Shown here one piece after another: positions 47,388 through 55,700 of a stretch of DNA of 64,000 bases. The translations under genes were made by a program, and so were the position numbers. The stretch is taken from positions 1,240,001 through 1,304,000 of the forward strand of contig NZ_CP111036.1 in assembly GCF_026248685.1 (NCBI RefSeq), in the 5' to 3' direction. The notes beneath the pieces are model-generated. The model worked only from the letters and a program-made list of their open reading frames with translations, was not told where the DNA came from and ran no database searches. Origin of the DNA: Haladaptatus caseinilyticus (GTDB taxonomy: Archaea; Halobacteriota; Halobacteria; Halobacteriales; Haladaptataceae). The stretch's first letter is position 1, and every line of letters starts with the position of its first letter.

Positions 47388-47636
47388 ATGCAGAACGTAA
47401 TGAATTGGGTTCGCCCGCTACAGGGACTCGGTGCGCTCAGTATCGCCAGCAGTGGTATTTTGATTTGGTACTCGTTTCAGCGCCAGATGTGCACTCTGGC
47501 TTTGGGGAGAGAGGGTCAATGCTCCCCGAATATCGCCTACCTGGCTCCCGGTGTGCTGGTTTTGCTCGTCGGACTCGGCCCTTTGACGTTCGCGTATCGA
47601 CATCGTCCATCGATTCGTTCCTCGAACACGCGGTGA
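47388..47636 (+). CDS. Small membrane protein (82 aa), function unknown
   Basis: The frame from ATG 47388 reads MQNVMNWVRPLQGLGALSIA and has two hydrophobic segments (about residues 9-27 and 48-67), with two cysteines (QMCTLALGREGQCSP) between them on the outside or inside loop. A second ATG at 47400 is also possible. It ends in a basic tail (YRHRPSIRSSNTR). No family recognised; the two-TM hairpin and codon use make it a plausible gene. Confidence 0.55.
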   Translation: MQNVMNWVRPLQGLGALSIASSGILIWYSFQRQMCTLALGREGQCSPNIAYLAPGVLVLLVGLGPLTFAYRHRPSIRSSNTR

Positions 47637-47680
47637 AATCGAGGATTCGTTTCAGCAAAAGGACCGGTAGGTCAGTTCGG

Positions 47681-48145
47681 CTAGCTATCCGTGTCCGTGT
47701 CGGTATCGGTTCCATCGGAGTCGGTATCCCCATCGTCACTATCGGAATCCGTATCTCCATTATCACTATCCGAGTCGGTGTCTCCGTCGTCACTATCGGA
47801 ATCCGTATCCCCGTTATCGCTGTCTGAATCGGTGTCCCCGTTCCCGCTCACCGAGTTAATGGCGGAGTCGCCGGTTGCGGACGATTCCGACTTGGCAGTT
47901 GGCGGTTTTGATGCAGGGGTTGGCTTCCCGATATCCGAACCGAGGCTGTAGAGGATGATAGGTGGAAGAACGTACGCAGCAATCGCCAACACCACGAACA
48001 CCCGATTGATGAAGATGAGTAGACCGAACGCAGTGAGCGCCGCCGCCGAGGCGGCGTGAATCGCAGTATGTGTGTACTCCCGGTAAAACTCCCACAATCC
48101 TCGCAGCCACCGCGTCGTTGTTGACTCCGTTATCATAAAAGACAT
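47681..48145 (-). CDS. Membrane protein with Asp/Ser-rich repeat tail
   Basis: A 154-aa protein. The N-terminal part has two hydrophobic segments (about residues 30-48 and 49-68) and an amphipathic start (RWLRGLWEFYREYTHTAIHA). From about residue 100 on it consists of nine-residue repeats alternating DTDSDSDNG and DTDSDSDDG (four copies), closing in DTDSDG and (DT)n. This gives 27-nt repeats (54-nt higher-order) in the DNA. The highly acidic tail is likely exposed to high salt; function unknown. Confidence 0.75.
   Translation of the reverse strand: MSFMITESTTTRWLRGLWEFYREYTHTAIHAASAAALTAFGLLIFINRVFVVLAIAAYVLPPIILYSLGSDIGKPTPASKPPTAKSESSATGDSAINSVSGNGDTDSDSDNGDTDSDSDDGDTDSDSDNGDTDSDSDDGDTDSDGTDTDTDTDS
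47705..47840. repeat. 27-nt tandem repeats (54-nt higher-order unit) inside a gene
   Basis: Four 27-nt units encode the DTDSDSDNG/DTDSDSDDG repeats. Units one and three are nearly identical and units two and four are related, so the sequence appears to have doubled as a 54-nt block. Unit count may vary between strains. Confidence 0.8.
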
Positions 48146-48192
48146 TCACGAAGTCTACGCTTCCCACGTCTAAGAACCCTTACTCCCACGGT

Positions 48193-48828
48193 TCACTTTT
48201 CGACGACGACACAGGGCGTCGCGGCATCGGCGAACTCCTCGTCCTCGGCATCGACTAGTTCCCAGTAGTTTCGCGTCTCGGCACCAGTCACGTCCCGAAC
48301 CACGTCCTCGTTTATCAGGTTCGCACCACTCAACACGAGTTCGAACGACTCGCGCTTTCGACCCTCGAACTCCCTGTCGAACTGCTCTCGACTGATTTCG
48401 TTCGGGTAGTTCACCACGAGATGGCCACCGTCCCGCACTCGGGAGTAGAGACGCTCGATTGCGCGCCGCGGTTCCTCCACGAAGTAGAGCGTGGCGACGC
48501 AGTACACGACGTCGAACCGGCGGTCGGTATCGAGGTCGGGAAGCGAATCTACCGTGAATCGGAGATTGTCGAGCCCCTGTTCCTCGGCTTTTTCGGCGTT
48601 GTCCCGAACCACCGTTTCCGAGAGGTCGAAGCCGAAAAAGTCGGTGCCAGGGTAGCGTTCCGCGAGGAGGAAGGGAACGACCGCCGGACCGCAACCGACC
48701 GATGCGAAGTCGTCGGGTTGGCCCACGTGCTCGAAAAATCGCTCGGCGAGGTCGGCCATCCGTTCCCCGCCGATGTAGGCACAGCGGTCGTAATCGGCGC
48801 GTCGGTAGAACCGCTCCCAGTCCATCAT
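48193..48828 (-). CDS. Class-I SAM-dependent methyltransferase
   Basis: A 211-aa methyltransferase. Motif I is a modified glycine-rich loop FASVGCGPAVVPFLLAE (about residues 42-58), motif II region GTDFFGFDLSE with the acidic ribose-binding residue, motif III/IV FDVVYCVATLYFVEEP, then GGHLVVNYPNE. The C-terminal segment varies, so the acceptor substrate (small molecule, protein or RNA) cannot be named. It stands alone between divergent genes. Confidence 0.88.
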   Translation of the reverse strand: MMDWERFYRRADYDRCAYIGGERMADLAERFFEHVGQPDDFASVGCGPAVVPFLLAERYPGTDFFGFDLSETVVRDNAEKAEEQGLDNLRFTVDSLPDLDTDRRFDVVYCVATLYFVEEPRRAIERLYSRVRDGGHLVVNYPNEISREQFDREFEGRKRESFELVLSGANLINEDVVRDVTGAETRNYWELVDAEDEEFADAATPCVVVEK

Positions 48829-49099
48829 GGCTCTCCTATCGTGTGGCTGGGAAATAAACTCCTCCGGAACGTTTTTGTCGATTCTGGGCTATCATCCAGC
48901 CATGCCATCCGAATCCCACCGTGGCAGTATCGCAGTCGAGTCACGACCAGCGACGGGATTCGGCTTTTTTACCGCGGCCTAAGCGTCCGGCGGACTCCTC
49001 TCGCGGCGGGAGGACGAAACCGCACGCAGTTTGCCCGATGGTCTTCAGAAGGGCTAAACCGGCGGACAGGGACATACGACCAACGACTATCAAGTGGAG

Positions 49100-50608
49100 A
49101 TGAAGCTACCAGAATCACAGGTCGCGGTGTTGGAAGCCGCGAGCGCGAACGAGGAACAGACTATCGAGGAACTTGCGGAGGAGACGGGTCTGAAACCGGA
49201 GACGGCGACGGGTGCGGTCTTCGAACTCGAAGACGAAGGACTGCTCTCCGTCGAAGAACGAACCGAGGAATCCGTCTCGTTGACCGAGGAAGGTGAGGAC
49301 TACGCCGAAGACGGTCTGCCGGAAATCAAACTCTACGAGGCGGCACTCTCCGCGGGCGCGGACGAGGACAGGATTCAGATGGGCCAGGCCATCGGCCAGT
49401 CTGGGTTGGGCGGACCGCAGGTGAACATCGCGCTCTCGAACTATGCCCGGAAGGGCTACGGGAGTATCGACAGCGGCGAAATTTCCGCAAATCCCGACGC
49501 CGACTCGGAAAACGATACGGAAGCGAGCGCGCTTTCGGCGCTCGCTTCGGGAGAAACCGTAGACGATGCCGACACGCTCGACCAACTGGAGAGTCGCGGC
49601 CTCGTTGAGCGTGCAGAATCGACGGTTCGCTCGGTAACGCTCACGGACGAGGGCGTGACGGTACTGATGGAAGGCGTGGAGGCCGCCGAGACGGTCGGCC
49701 AGTTGACGCCCGAGATGCTCACGACTGGCCAGTGGCGCGACGTGGAATTCGCTGAGTACAACGTGGACGCCGACGCGGAGCGAATCGACGGCGGAAAGGT
49801 CCACATCTTGCGCCAGACGGCGAACAGGGTGAAAGACGTACTCGTCGGGATGGGCTTCGAGGAGATGGACGGGCCGCATGCAGACGCTGATTTCTGGATC
49901 AACGACTGTCTGTTCATGCCTCAAGACCATCCGGCGCGGACCCACTGGGATCGGTTTGCCCTGTCGAACCCGACCGAAATCGGCGACCTGCCTGAGGAGT
50001 TAGTGGAGAAGGTTCGCGGGGCACATCTCGAAGGAATCGGCGAAAACAGTGACGGCTATCATTCGCCGTGGGACGAGGACTTCGCCCGGGCAATCGCGCT
50101 TCGAGGACACACCACATCGCTTTCGATGCGATATCTTTCGGGGTATGCACAGGGCGACCTCGAACCGCCACAGCGGTTTTTCAGCGTCGAAAAGGTGTAC
50201 CGCAACGACACCCTCGACCCGACGCACCTGCTCGAATTCTTCCAAATCGAGGGCTGGGTAATGGCCGAAGACCTCTCGGTGCGTGATTTGATGGGCACCT
50301 TCGAGGAGTTCTACGAGCAGTTCGGCATCACCGATATCCAGTTCAAACCGCACTACAACCCGTACACGGAACCGAGCTTCGAACTGTTCGGGCGTCACCC
50401 CGAGACGAACGAACTCATCGAAATCGGCAACAGCGGGATGTTCCGTCCCGAGGTGTTGGAACCACTGGGTGTCGAATGCGACGTGATGGCGTGGGGGCTC
50501 GCCCTCGAACGCCTGCTCATGCTGATGTATGGCTTCGAGGATATCCGCGACGTGCACGGAACGCTGTGTGACCTCGAATTGCTCCGCGACGTGGAGGTGA
50601 TTCACTGA
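49100..50608 (+). CDS. pheS: Phenylalanyl-tRNA synthetase, alpha subunit
   Basis: The 502-aa alpha subunit. The N-terminal about 200 residues hold winged-helix modules (EEQTIEELAEETGLKPETATG), typical of archaeal PheS. The class-II catalytic core shows motif 1 (HVLRQ-like HILRQTANRVKDVL and FEEMDGPHADADFWINDCLF), DHPAR (PQDHPARTHWD), motif 2 (RFFSVEKVYRNDTLDPTH) and motif 3 (MAWGLALERLLMLMYG). I start at ATG 49100; a GTG at 49094 lies two codons upstream. The stop overlaps the pheT ATG by one base. Confidence 0.96.
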   Translation: MKLPESQVAVLEAASANEEQTIEELAEETGLKPETATGAVFELEDEGLLSVEERTEESVSLTEEGEDYAEDGLPEIKLYEAALSAGADEDRIQMGQAIGQSGLGGPQVNIALSNYARKGYGSIDSGEISANPDADSENDTEASALSALASGETVDDADTLDQLESRGLVERAESTVRSVTLTDEGVTVLMEGVEAAETVGQLTPEMLTTGQWRDVEFAEYNVDADAERIDGGKVHILRQTANRVKDVLVGMGFEEMDGPHADADFWINDCLFMPQDHPARTHWDRFALSNPTEIGDLPEELVEKVRGAHLEGIGENSDGYHSPWDEDFARAIALRGHTTSLSMRYLSGYAQGDLEPPQRFFSVEKVYRNDTLDPTHLLEFFQIEGWVMAEDLSVRDLMGTFEEFYEQFGITDIQFKPHYNPYTEPSFELFGRHPETNELIEIGNSGMFRPEVLEPLGVECDVMAWGLALERLLMLMYGFEDIRDVHGTLCDLELLRDVEVIH

Positions 50609-52320
50609 TGCCAACTGTAGATGTTTCCCCCGGCGAACTGCGCCGACTGACCGGCCACGACGAAAAGGACGACGAAGAGCTCAAAGACGACATGTTCGCG
50701 CTCGGATTGGAGTACGAAGGCGAGACCGATGAGGGCGATATGCAACTGGAGTTCGCGCCTGACCGTCTCGACCGCCTCTCCATCGAGGGCGTGGCACGGT
50801 CGCTTCGCTACCAGTACGGCGACGACCGCGGGGTCTACGTCCCGAAACCGAACGACGCCGATTGGACTATCGAAGTGGATGAGAGCGTTCCAGAGGAGCG
50901 ACCGTACGTCACCGGTGCGATTGCCCGCGGCGTAAACCTCAGCGAGGAGGCGCTCGACTCGCTCATCCAACTGCAGGAGAAACTCCACGCGACGATGGGC
51001 CGAAAGCGCGCGAAAGGGGCGATCGGCATTCATGACTTGACGATGCTGAAAGGTTCCTCCGCGACCGAGGACGGTGGAAACAGCATCCAGTACGTCGGCG
51101 TCGAACCCGGAGGTGACCGGTTCGTCCCGCTCGATTCCGACGCGGAGATGACGCCAGAAAACGTTCTGCGCGCCCATCCAACCGGGGAGAAATACGCCGA
51201 CCTCGTCTCCGAATACGAGCGATACCCGGCCATCTACGACGACATCGGCCTGTTCTCGTTCCCACCGGTCATCAACGGTCGGCGGACGGAGGTGGAGGCG
51301 GATTCCCGGGACCTGTTCATCGAACTCACGGGGACCGATCAGTGGACCATCGACAAGATGTGCACCATCATTTGCTACGCGCTGGACGCCCGAGGTGCGA
51401 CCATCGAGGAGGTCGAAATCGAGTACGACGACCGAACCCTCGTTCGTCCGGATTTGGACGTGACGACGAAGTCCGTTACGCACGACCGAATCGAGACGCT
51501 GCTCGGTATCGAGTTCACCCCGGACGAAGTGCTCGACCTTCTCGCCCGCTCCGGACTGTCCGGCGAGGCGAGCGAAGAAGGGGATTCGGTCGTCTACGAG
51601 GTCGAAATTCCGCCCTATCGGGTGGATGTGCTTCATCCCGTGGATATCGTGGACGATATCGGGCGTGCCTATGGGTTCAACGACCTGTCGCCGCGCTATC
51701 CCGACGTTGGGACGGTCGGCGGCCGACACGAACGCTCGCAACTCGAAGACGCCGCCCGCGAGGTGCTCGTCGGTCTCGGCTTCGAGGACCTGCTCAACTT
51801 CCACATGATCAGCGAGGAGGAGAACTTCGAGCGAATGCGCGTGGAACCAGGAACCGACGTGGTCGGCGGTGGCACTCCGGCGACCATCAAAAACCCTTAC
51901 AGCGAGGATTACACCATGCTCCGAACGTGGGCGCTCCCCTCGCTGCTGATGGTGCTGGAGAACAACACCCATCGCTCCTATCCACAGGATATCGCGGAAA
52001 TCGGTCTCGCAGCACGAGTGGACGAGTCGGAGAACACGGGCGTCGCGGAACATCGAACCGTCGCTGGCGTTCTCGCCCGCCACGACGCCTCCTATGAGGA
52101 CGCCAAGGCACGACTGCAAGCCATCGCGCGGAATTTCGACGCTGACCTCGAAACACCGCCGACGGAGCACCCGTCGTTCATCTCGGGACGTGCGGCGGAC
52201 GTCGTAATCGACGGCGAAACCGTGGGCGTCATCGGCGAGATTCATCCCGAAGTGCTGGTCGGTCATGATTTGGAACTCCCCGTTACTGGATTCGAGTTCC
52301 GATTGGACGCGCTGCGATAG
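50608..52320 (+). CDS. pheT: Phenylalanyl-tRNA synthetase, beta subunit
   Basis: A 570-aa archaeal beta subunit. Domains in order: B1 (MPTVDVSPGELRRLTG), B3/B4 editing region (about 100-260; GRKRAKGAIGIHDLTML), B5 DNA-binding-like fold (about 280-360; LLGIEFTPDEVLDLLARSG, VEIPPYRVDVLHPVDIVDDI), and a catalytic-like domain (about 360-570) that interacts with PheS, ending EFRLDAL. Together with pheS it forms the (alpha-beta)2 enzyme that charges tRNA-Phe; overlap with pheS shows coupling. Confidence 0.96.
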   Translation: MPTVDVSPGELRRLTGHDEKDDEELKDDMFALGLEYEGETDEGDMQLEFAPDRLDRLSIEGVARSLRYQYGDDRGVYVPKPNDADWTIEVDESVPEERPYVTGAIARGVNLSEEALDSLIQLQEKLHATMGRKRAKGAIGIHDLTMLKGSSATEDGGNSIQYVGVEPGGDRFVPLDSDAEMTPENVLRAHPTGEKYADLVSEYERYPAIYDDIGLFSFPPVINGRRTEVEADSRDLFIELTGTDQWTIDKMCTIICYALDARGATIEEVEIEYDDRTLVRPDLDVTTKSVTHDRIETLLGIEFTPDEVLDLLARSGLSGEASEEGDSVVYEVEIPPYRVDVLHPVDIVDDIGRAYGFNDLSPRYPDVGTVGGRHERSQLEDAAREVLVGLGFEDLLNFHMISEEENFERMRVEPGTDVVGGGTPATIKNPYSEDYTMLRTWALPSLLMVLENNTHRSYPQDIAEIGLAARVDESENTGVAEHRTVAGVLARHDASYEDAKARLQAIARNFDADLETPPTEHPSFISGRAADVVIDGETVGVIGEIHPEVLVGHDLELPVTGFEFRLDALR

Positions 52321-52354
52321 AAACGACTGACTGTCTCCTCCTTGCTTTTCGGGT

Positions 52355-52827
52355 ATGGAGTACGAACTTTCCCCGCTCACTGCCGACGACGTGGATGCGA
52401 TCGTCTCGTGGCACTACGACCCGCCCTATGATTTCTACGATATGGAGAGCGACCCGGAAGATTTGGCGCTGTTCACGAATCCGGATAACTGGGACGACAA
52501 GTATGCTGCCTTCGATTTGTCGGGCCAACGTGTCGGATTCTTCTCGTTCGAACTGGATGACGATAGCGGAACGCTCGAAGTCGGGTTAGGGATGCATCCG
52601 GAGGTGACCGACGACGGTCACGGACAGTCGTTCGTCGAGGCAGGATTGGCGTTTGCGCAGGACGAGTACAACCCCGAGCAATTTTCGTTGGCCGTAGCGA
52701 CGTTCAACGAGCGCGCGATTTCCGTGTATGAAGACGTCGGGTTCGAGCGTCGGGGACGTTCATGCAGGAAACGAACGGTGAAGAGTACGAATTTCTCCGC
52801 ATGACTCTCTCGGATTTGTCGGAGTGA
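52355..52827 (+). pseudogene. GNAT acetyltransferase with a frameshift near the C-terminus
   Basis: Frame 1 gives residues up to GFERRG (about residue 132) of a GNAT protein (VGLGMHPEVTDDGHGQSFVE is the acetyl-CoA loop; ATFNERAISVYEDVGF is motif B). It then continues as RSCRKRTVKSTNFSA to a stop at 52804. The other frame, from the same point, reads TFMQETNGEEYEFLRM on to a stop at 52827, which is the expected GNAT ending. One missing G in the GGGG run at 52752-52755 explains it. Either a real recent frameshift or a sequencing error; with it repaired, the protein would be 157 aa. Confidence 0.85.
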
Positions 52828-53281
52828 CCTATAAGAGGCTGCGCCAGAGGTGAGCAACGCGAATACCGAGTGAAATTCCGCGCTGGCGGGGAGGAGTGGG
52901 GACACTGACGGTGCTGTTCCTTGGTGGATGAAGGGCGAGCGAACGAATATGAGCGAGGGCTGGAGAAAATCGAAGATTTTCACGACCGCGAAAGACTCCG
53001 TCTTTCGCAGGCTTCGTTTGTTGTCGGCAACTGCTAGCCACTTCTTGATTATTTCTGCCGTTAGCAGTTGCCGACAACAAATAACCGTCACCGCACCAGC
53101 CACGCCCTCCCCAACCGATTCCTTCCCTCACTCCGTTCGCTCATCATCCCTCGCACGCTGTCAGCACAGGGTTTCGGACGACCGTTGTCCTCAGCCCTGT
53201 GCCAGCGCACGCCACGTGGGAAAATGCCTTTACCGAATTGAGAGACACGGAATTCGACTGTTCGCGGAAAACGTTTTGCAC
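52828..53281. repeat. Gene-free region packed with hairpins and shared repeat boxes
   Basis: No gene found. Four hairpins lie close together: GAAAATC/GATTTTC (52965-52981), GCGAAAGAC/GTCTTTCGC (52988-53008), a 20-bp perfect one (53017-53081) and GCACAGGG/CCCTGTGC (53164-53202). Boxes at 53107-53122 and 53195-53213 match boxes in the 44.2-44.4 kb gap. It looks like a nest of dispersed intergenic repeats rather than a single element. The right end contains the pyrD 3' flank. Confidence 0.6.
53017..53081. repeat. Perfect 20-bp inverted repeat
   Basis: Positions 53017-53036 and 53062-53081 are exact reverse complements (start TTTGTTGTCGGCAACTGCTA) with a 25-base spacer. The stem is long enough to form a stable cruciform or RNA hairpin. 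It lies between the GNAT remnant and pyrD, which converge, so it could serve as a bidirectional terminator or be the core of a miniature element. Confidence 0.9.
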
Positions 53282-54340
53282 TTAGTCGAGGTCCGCACCG
53301 ATAGCGTCCTCGACGCTGTCGAAGCCGTCACGATCGAGCAGTTCGAGCAGTCCCTCGTTGATGTCGCGGGCAACTGCCGGGCCGCGGTAGACGAGGCCGG
53401 TGTACAACTGGATGACGTGCGCTCCGGCGCGAATCTTCCGATAGGCGTCTTCCGCGGTGAACACCCCACCGACGCCGACGACCGGTACGTCCACGCGCTC
53501 GGCAGCGAACCGAATCATCTCCGTGGCACGCGATTGGATGGGTCGTCCGGACAGTCCGCCGTCTTCCTTACGATACTGACTACGGAGCGTGTTGGGACGG
53601 TCGATGGTCGTGTTCGTCGCGATGACGCCGTCCAGACCGAGTTCCGTTACGAGATCGAGCGCTTCCTCGGTTGCTGATTCTGGAAGGTCGGGCGAGAGCT
53701 TCACCAGGAGTGGACTCGCGCCCGCATCCTGCAACGTCGTTAGAATTCGTTCGAGGTTCTCGCGGTTCTGTAGCTCACGTAGCCCCGGCGTGTTCGGACT
53801 GGAGACGTTCACGACGAAGTAGTCGGCGTGCGCGGACACGCGTTCGTAGGAGTACAGATAGTCCTCCTCGGCGCTTTCGAGCGGTGTGGCCTTCGATTTT
53901 CCGATGTTCGCGCCGATGGGGATGTCCGGGAGCGATTGCGTGGCCATCCGTGCCCCGATTCTGTCCGCACCGTGATTGTTGAACCCCATCCGGTTGATGA
54001 TGCCCTCGTCCTCGCGGAGGCGGAACATCCGGGGCTTCGGATTCCCGTCCTGTGCATCCGCGGTCACACCACCGATCTCGACGTGACCGAACCCGAGACT
54101 GGCAAGTGCAGAGGGTATCTGTGCGTTTTTGTCGAAGCCTGCGGCAACGCCGACCGGATTCGGGAACGATTGATCGAACGCAGAGACGGTCAATTTGGCA
54201 TCATCGACTCCGTAGTGTGCGTCGAGTAGTCGTTCGACCGGCGTTCCCTGAATCGCTTCGAGTACAGTGTGGACGGTTCCGTGAGCGGTCTCTGCGGGTA
54301 ACTGAAACAACAGTGGTCTGACGGCGTCGTATCCGTGCAT
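53282..54340 (-). CDS. pyrD: Dihydroorotate dehydrogenase, class 2 (quinone)
   Basis: Oxidises dihydroorotate to orotate in pyrimidine synthesis with quinone as acceptor. The 352-aa protein has a class-2 N-terminal helical part (MHGYDAVRPLLFQLPAETAH), then PNPVGVAAGFDKNAQ, GNPKPRMFRL, NRMGFNNHGAD, VVNVSSPNTPGLRELQ with the catalytic Ser, LVKLSPDLP and GGVFTAEDAYRKIRAGAHVIQLYTGLVYRGP, split here at natural breaks. The frame is open up to 54559, but that extension translates the reverse complement of the next gene, so the ATG at 54340 is used. Confidence 0.96.
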   Translation of the reverse strand: MHGYDAVRPLLFQLPAETAHGTVHTVLEAIQGTPVERLLDAHYGVDDAKLTVSAFDQSFPNPVGVAAGFDKNAQIPSALASLGFGHVEIGGVTADAQDGNPKPRMFRLREDEGIINRMGFNNHGADRIGARMATQSLPDIPIGANIGKSKATPLESAEEDYLYSYERVSAHADYFVVNVSSPNTPGLRELQNRENLERILTTLQDAGASPLLVKLSPDLPESATEEALDLVTELGLDGVIATNTTIDRPNTLRSQYRKEDGGLSGRPIQSRATEMIRFAAERVDVPVVGVGGVFTAEDAYRKIRAGAHVIQLYTGLVYRGPAVARDINEGLLELLDRDGFDSVEDAIGADLD

Positions 54341-54389
54341 CGTTCTACCAGTATAGAGAAACGTATCGCCTGCGGTCTGCCGCGGCGAG

Positions 54390-54587
54390 TTAAAACTCGT
54401 GCTCGACCTCGTCTTTGTCAGCCTTTTGGATAATAATCTTGTCTTCCCGGACCCGGACGAAGACCTCGTCGCCGATTTCCATGCCAGCAACGGCCAGTTC
54501 GTCTTCGTGAAGGTTGACGTGGACGTTGTGGTATTCGCCGTCTTCGTCTTTCGCGCCACTCGGGCTGAGCTTCTTTTTCCGTACCAT
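54390..54587 (-). CDS. Small conserved haloarchaeal protein, AbrB/SpoVT-like
   Basis: A 65-aa protein: MVRKKKLSPSGAKDEDGEYH and then NVHVNLHEDELAVAGMEIGD followed by EVFVRVREDKIIIQKADKDE. The swapped-hairpin pattern (G-x-x-x-G-D-E-V-x-V-x-V) is like the AbrB/SpoVT DNA-binding fold. TATA-like cacttaagtac (about 54621-54632, minus strand) is placed for a short leader. It lies between pyrD and the divergent MC1 gene; probably a small DNA-binding or regulatory protein. Confidence 0.78.
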   Translation of the reverse strand: MVRKKKLSPSGAKDEDGEYHNVHVNLHEDELAVAGMEIGDEVFVRVREDKIIIQKADKDEVEHEF

Positions 54588-54783
54588 CGCGGTATCTTAT
54601 GCAGACCTTCGCCGTAGCATGTACTTAAGTGTTTTCTACCGTACTGTTCCGCTTCGCCGTTCTTACCGATTTCCTATGTACCGTAGCCACTTACCTTGCT
54701 CGGCCTTCGTATTCTCGCCGAAAATCACACGACGGCGGAACACCAATATAAAAAACTATCGCCGAAAACCGCTCATATCGGCG

Positions 54784-54823
54784 ATATATTTATAATGAAC
54801 CCTGTGCTGGATTGGCATGGAGG
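54784..54823 (+). promoter_or_regulatory. Promoter and ribosome binding site of the MC1 gene
   Basis: ATATATTTAT (54784-54793) is a TATA box; transcription should begin about 54815. GGAGG at 54819-54823 lies eight bases before ATG 54832, a proper Shine-Dalgarno distance, so the first ATG (54817) is at the transcript end and is less likely to be used. Confidence 0.65.
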
Positions 54824-54831
54824 AGAAAACC

Positions 54832-55140
54832 ATGGTACGTGACGATGGTAAGCGAAACTTTGCATTGCGCCAATCGGATGGAGATGAATCGAGTGTCTTT
54901 TCGGGCAACACTCCGCGACAGGCCGCACTGAAAGCGGCACGACGACTTGACCCGGGAAGTTCCGAGGACGCCGCGGATCGAATCGAACTGCGTCTTCGAG
55001 AAAAAGGCACTGACAAAGTACACATCTATGAAGGGTGGGCCTGGCACGAGGAGGCTCCCGACGACAAACCGGACTGGATGCCAAGCGAGATAACCGAGGC
55101 AAACGTCTCCAAGCAGGGCATCGAGCACCTGGACGAGTGA
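54832..55140 (+). CDS. MC1-family non-histone chromosomal protein
   Basis: A 102-aa monomeric DNA-bending protein. The MC1 pattern is clear: KRNFALRQSDGDESSVFSGN, TPRQAALKAARRLDPGS, ELRLREKGTDKVHIYEGWAW and EEAPDDKPDWMPSEITEANV; the Trp/Arg residues that bind DNA are kept. In haloarchaea MC1 is the main candidate for compacting DNA along with histones. ATG 54832 is chosen because of the ribosome binding site and the conserved start. The rRNA promoter region begins about 270 nt downstream. Confidence 0.93.
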   Translation: MVRDDGKRNFALRQSDGDESSVFSGNTPRQAALKAARRLDPGSSEDAADRIELRLREKGTDKVHIYEGWAWHEEAPDDKPDWMPSEITEANVSKQGIEHLDE

Positions 55141-55410
55141 ACTGCACGCACTTATCTACCCGAGCGTTTTATCGCGTCTTCTCGATAATATATGATTGTT
55201 CGTACGTACGCGTAAACGTTGACAAAGATTTTTACTCGTCCCCTACAACGGTACGGACGCGCGGGGCACATCCGACCGGACTGAACGCACGACGCGTGGG
55301 ATGACGGTTCGGCCTCCACTCGCGCGATACTATTACAATCCACAACCTGTTAGCTTAGCCTTTCGCTCATCTCCTTAATGCTAGTCAATATACCCCAATG
55401 AGATTCTTCT
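55141..55410. other. Intergenic start of the rRNA control region
   Basis: No gene or clear structure. A/T-rich pieces near 55185-55235 (ttgacaaagatttttactc) resemble promoters but have no associated gene. The tandem rRNA promoters begin at 55411. Confidence 0.4.
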
Positions 55411-55455
55411 TCGACGGCCTTAAACGTATGCCTGCCATTCGTACAAATGCGAAGG
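55411..55455 (+). promoter_or_regulatory. rRNA promoter P1
   Basis: TTCGACGGCCTTAAACGTATG: a TATA box (ccttaaacg, about 55418-55426) preceded by a BRE-like region and followed by the initiation region near 55445. It is the first and most divergent of five copies in the series. Confidence 0.65.
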
Positions 55456-55490
55456 TCGCACGGTGGTCTTCCATTGTGTGATTGCCCAAA

Positions 55491-55530
55491 TCCCATGCCC
55501 TTTATATGGGCTGGAAACGGGATTCGGGCG
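55491..55530 (+). promoter_or_regulatory. rRNA promoter P2
   Basis: Box TCCCATGCCCTTTATATGGG: TATA core cctttatatg at about 55499-55508, with the downstream gggattcggg shared in part with the other copies. About 82 nt from P1. Confidence 0.7.
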
Positions 55531-55540
55531 AAAGAAACCC

Positions 55541-55582
55541 AATCCAATGCCCTTAAGTGTATGGGAGCACTCGGATGTGATG
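55541..55582 (+). promoter_or_regulatory. rRNA promoter P3
   Basis: Box AATCCAATGCCCTTAAGTGT: TATA core cccttaagtg at about 55550-55560, followed by gcactcggat as in P4. About 51 nt from P2, so this is the shortest interval in the series. Confidence 0.7.
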
Positions 55583-55620
55583 TAGACGGCGTCCCTCGGT
55601 TTGGGACGAACGAAACACAC

Positions 55621-55670
55621 TCGATCCGGTGCCTTTAAGTAATACGGGGCACTCGGAAAGGATGTGAACG
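55621..55670 (+). promoter_or_regulatory. rRNA promoter P4
   Basis: Box TCGATCCGGTGCCTTTAAGT: TATA core cctttaagta at about 55632-55641, followed by gcactcggaa. About 81 nt from P3. Confidence 0.7.
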
Positions 55671-55700
55671 CGCCCTCGGCGGTCAGTCGCCGGGGGCGAG

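Noticed and set aside
47705-47840. Regular repeats considered as a CRISPR array
   Set aside because: The units are contiguous 27-nt coding repeats without spacers.
50602-52380. A 592-aa open frame on the minus strand
   Set aside because: Antisense of pheT; composition (V, R, H rich) is that of a shadow frame.
53282-54559. A longer 425-aa version of PyrD
   Set aside because: The first 73 residues (Lys/Thr/Ser-rich) come from the reverse frame of the small AbrB-like gene and do not belong to dihydroorotate dehydrogenase.
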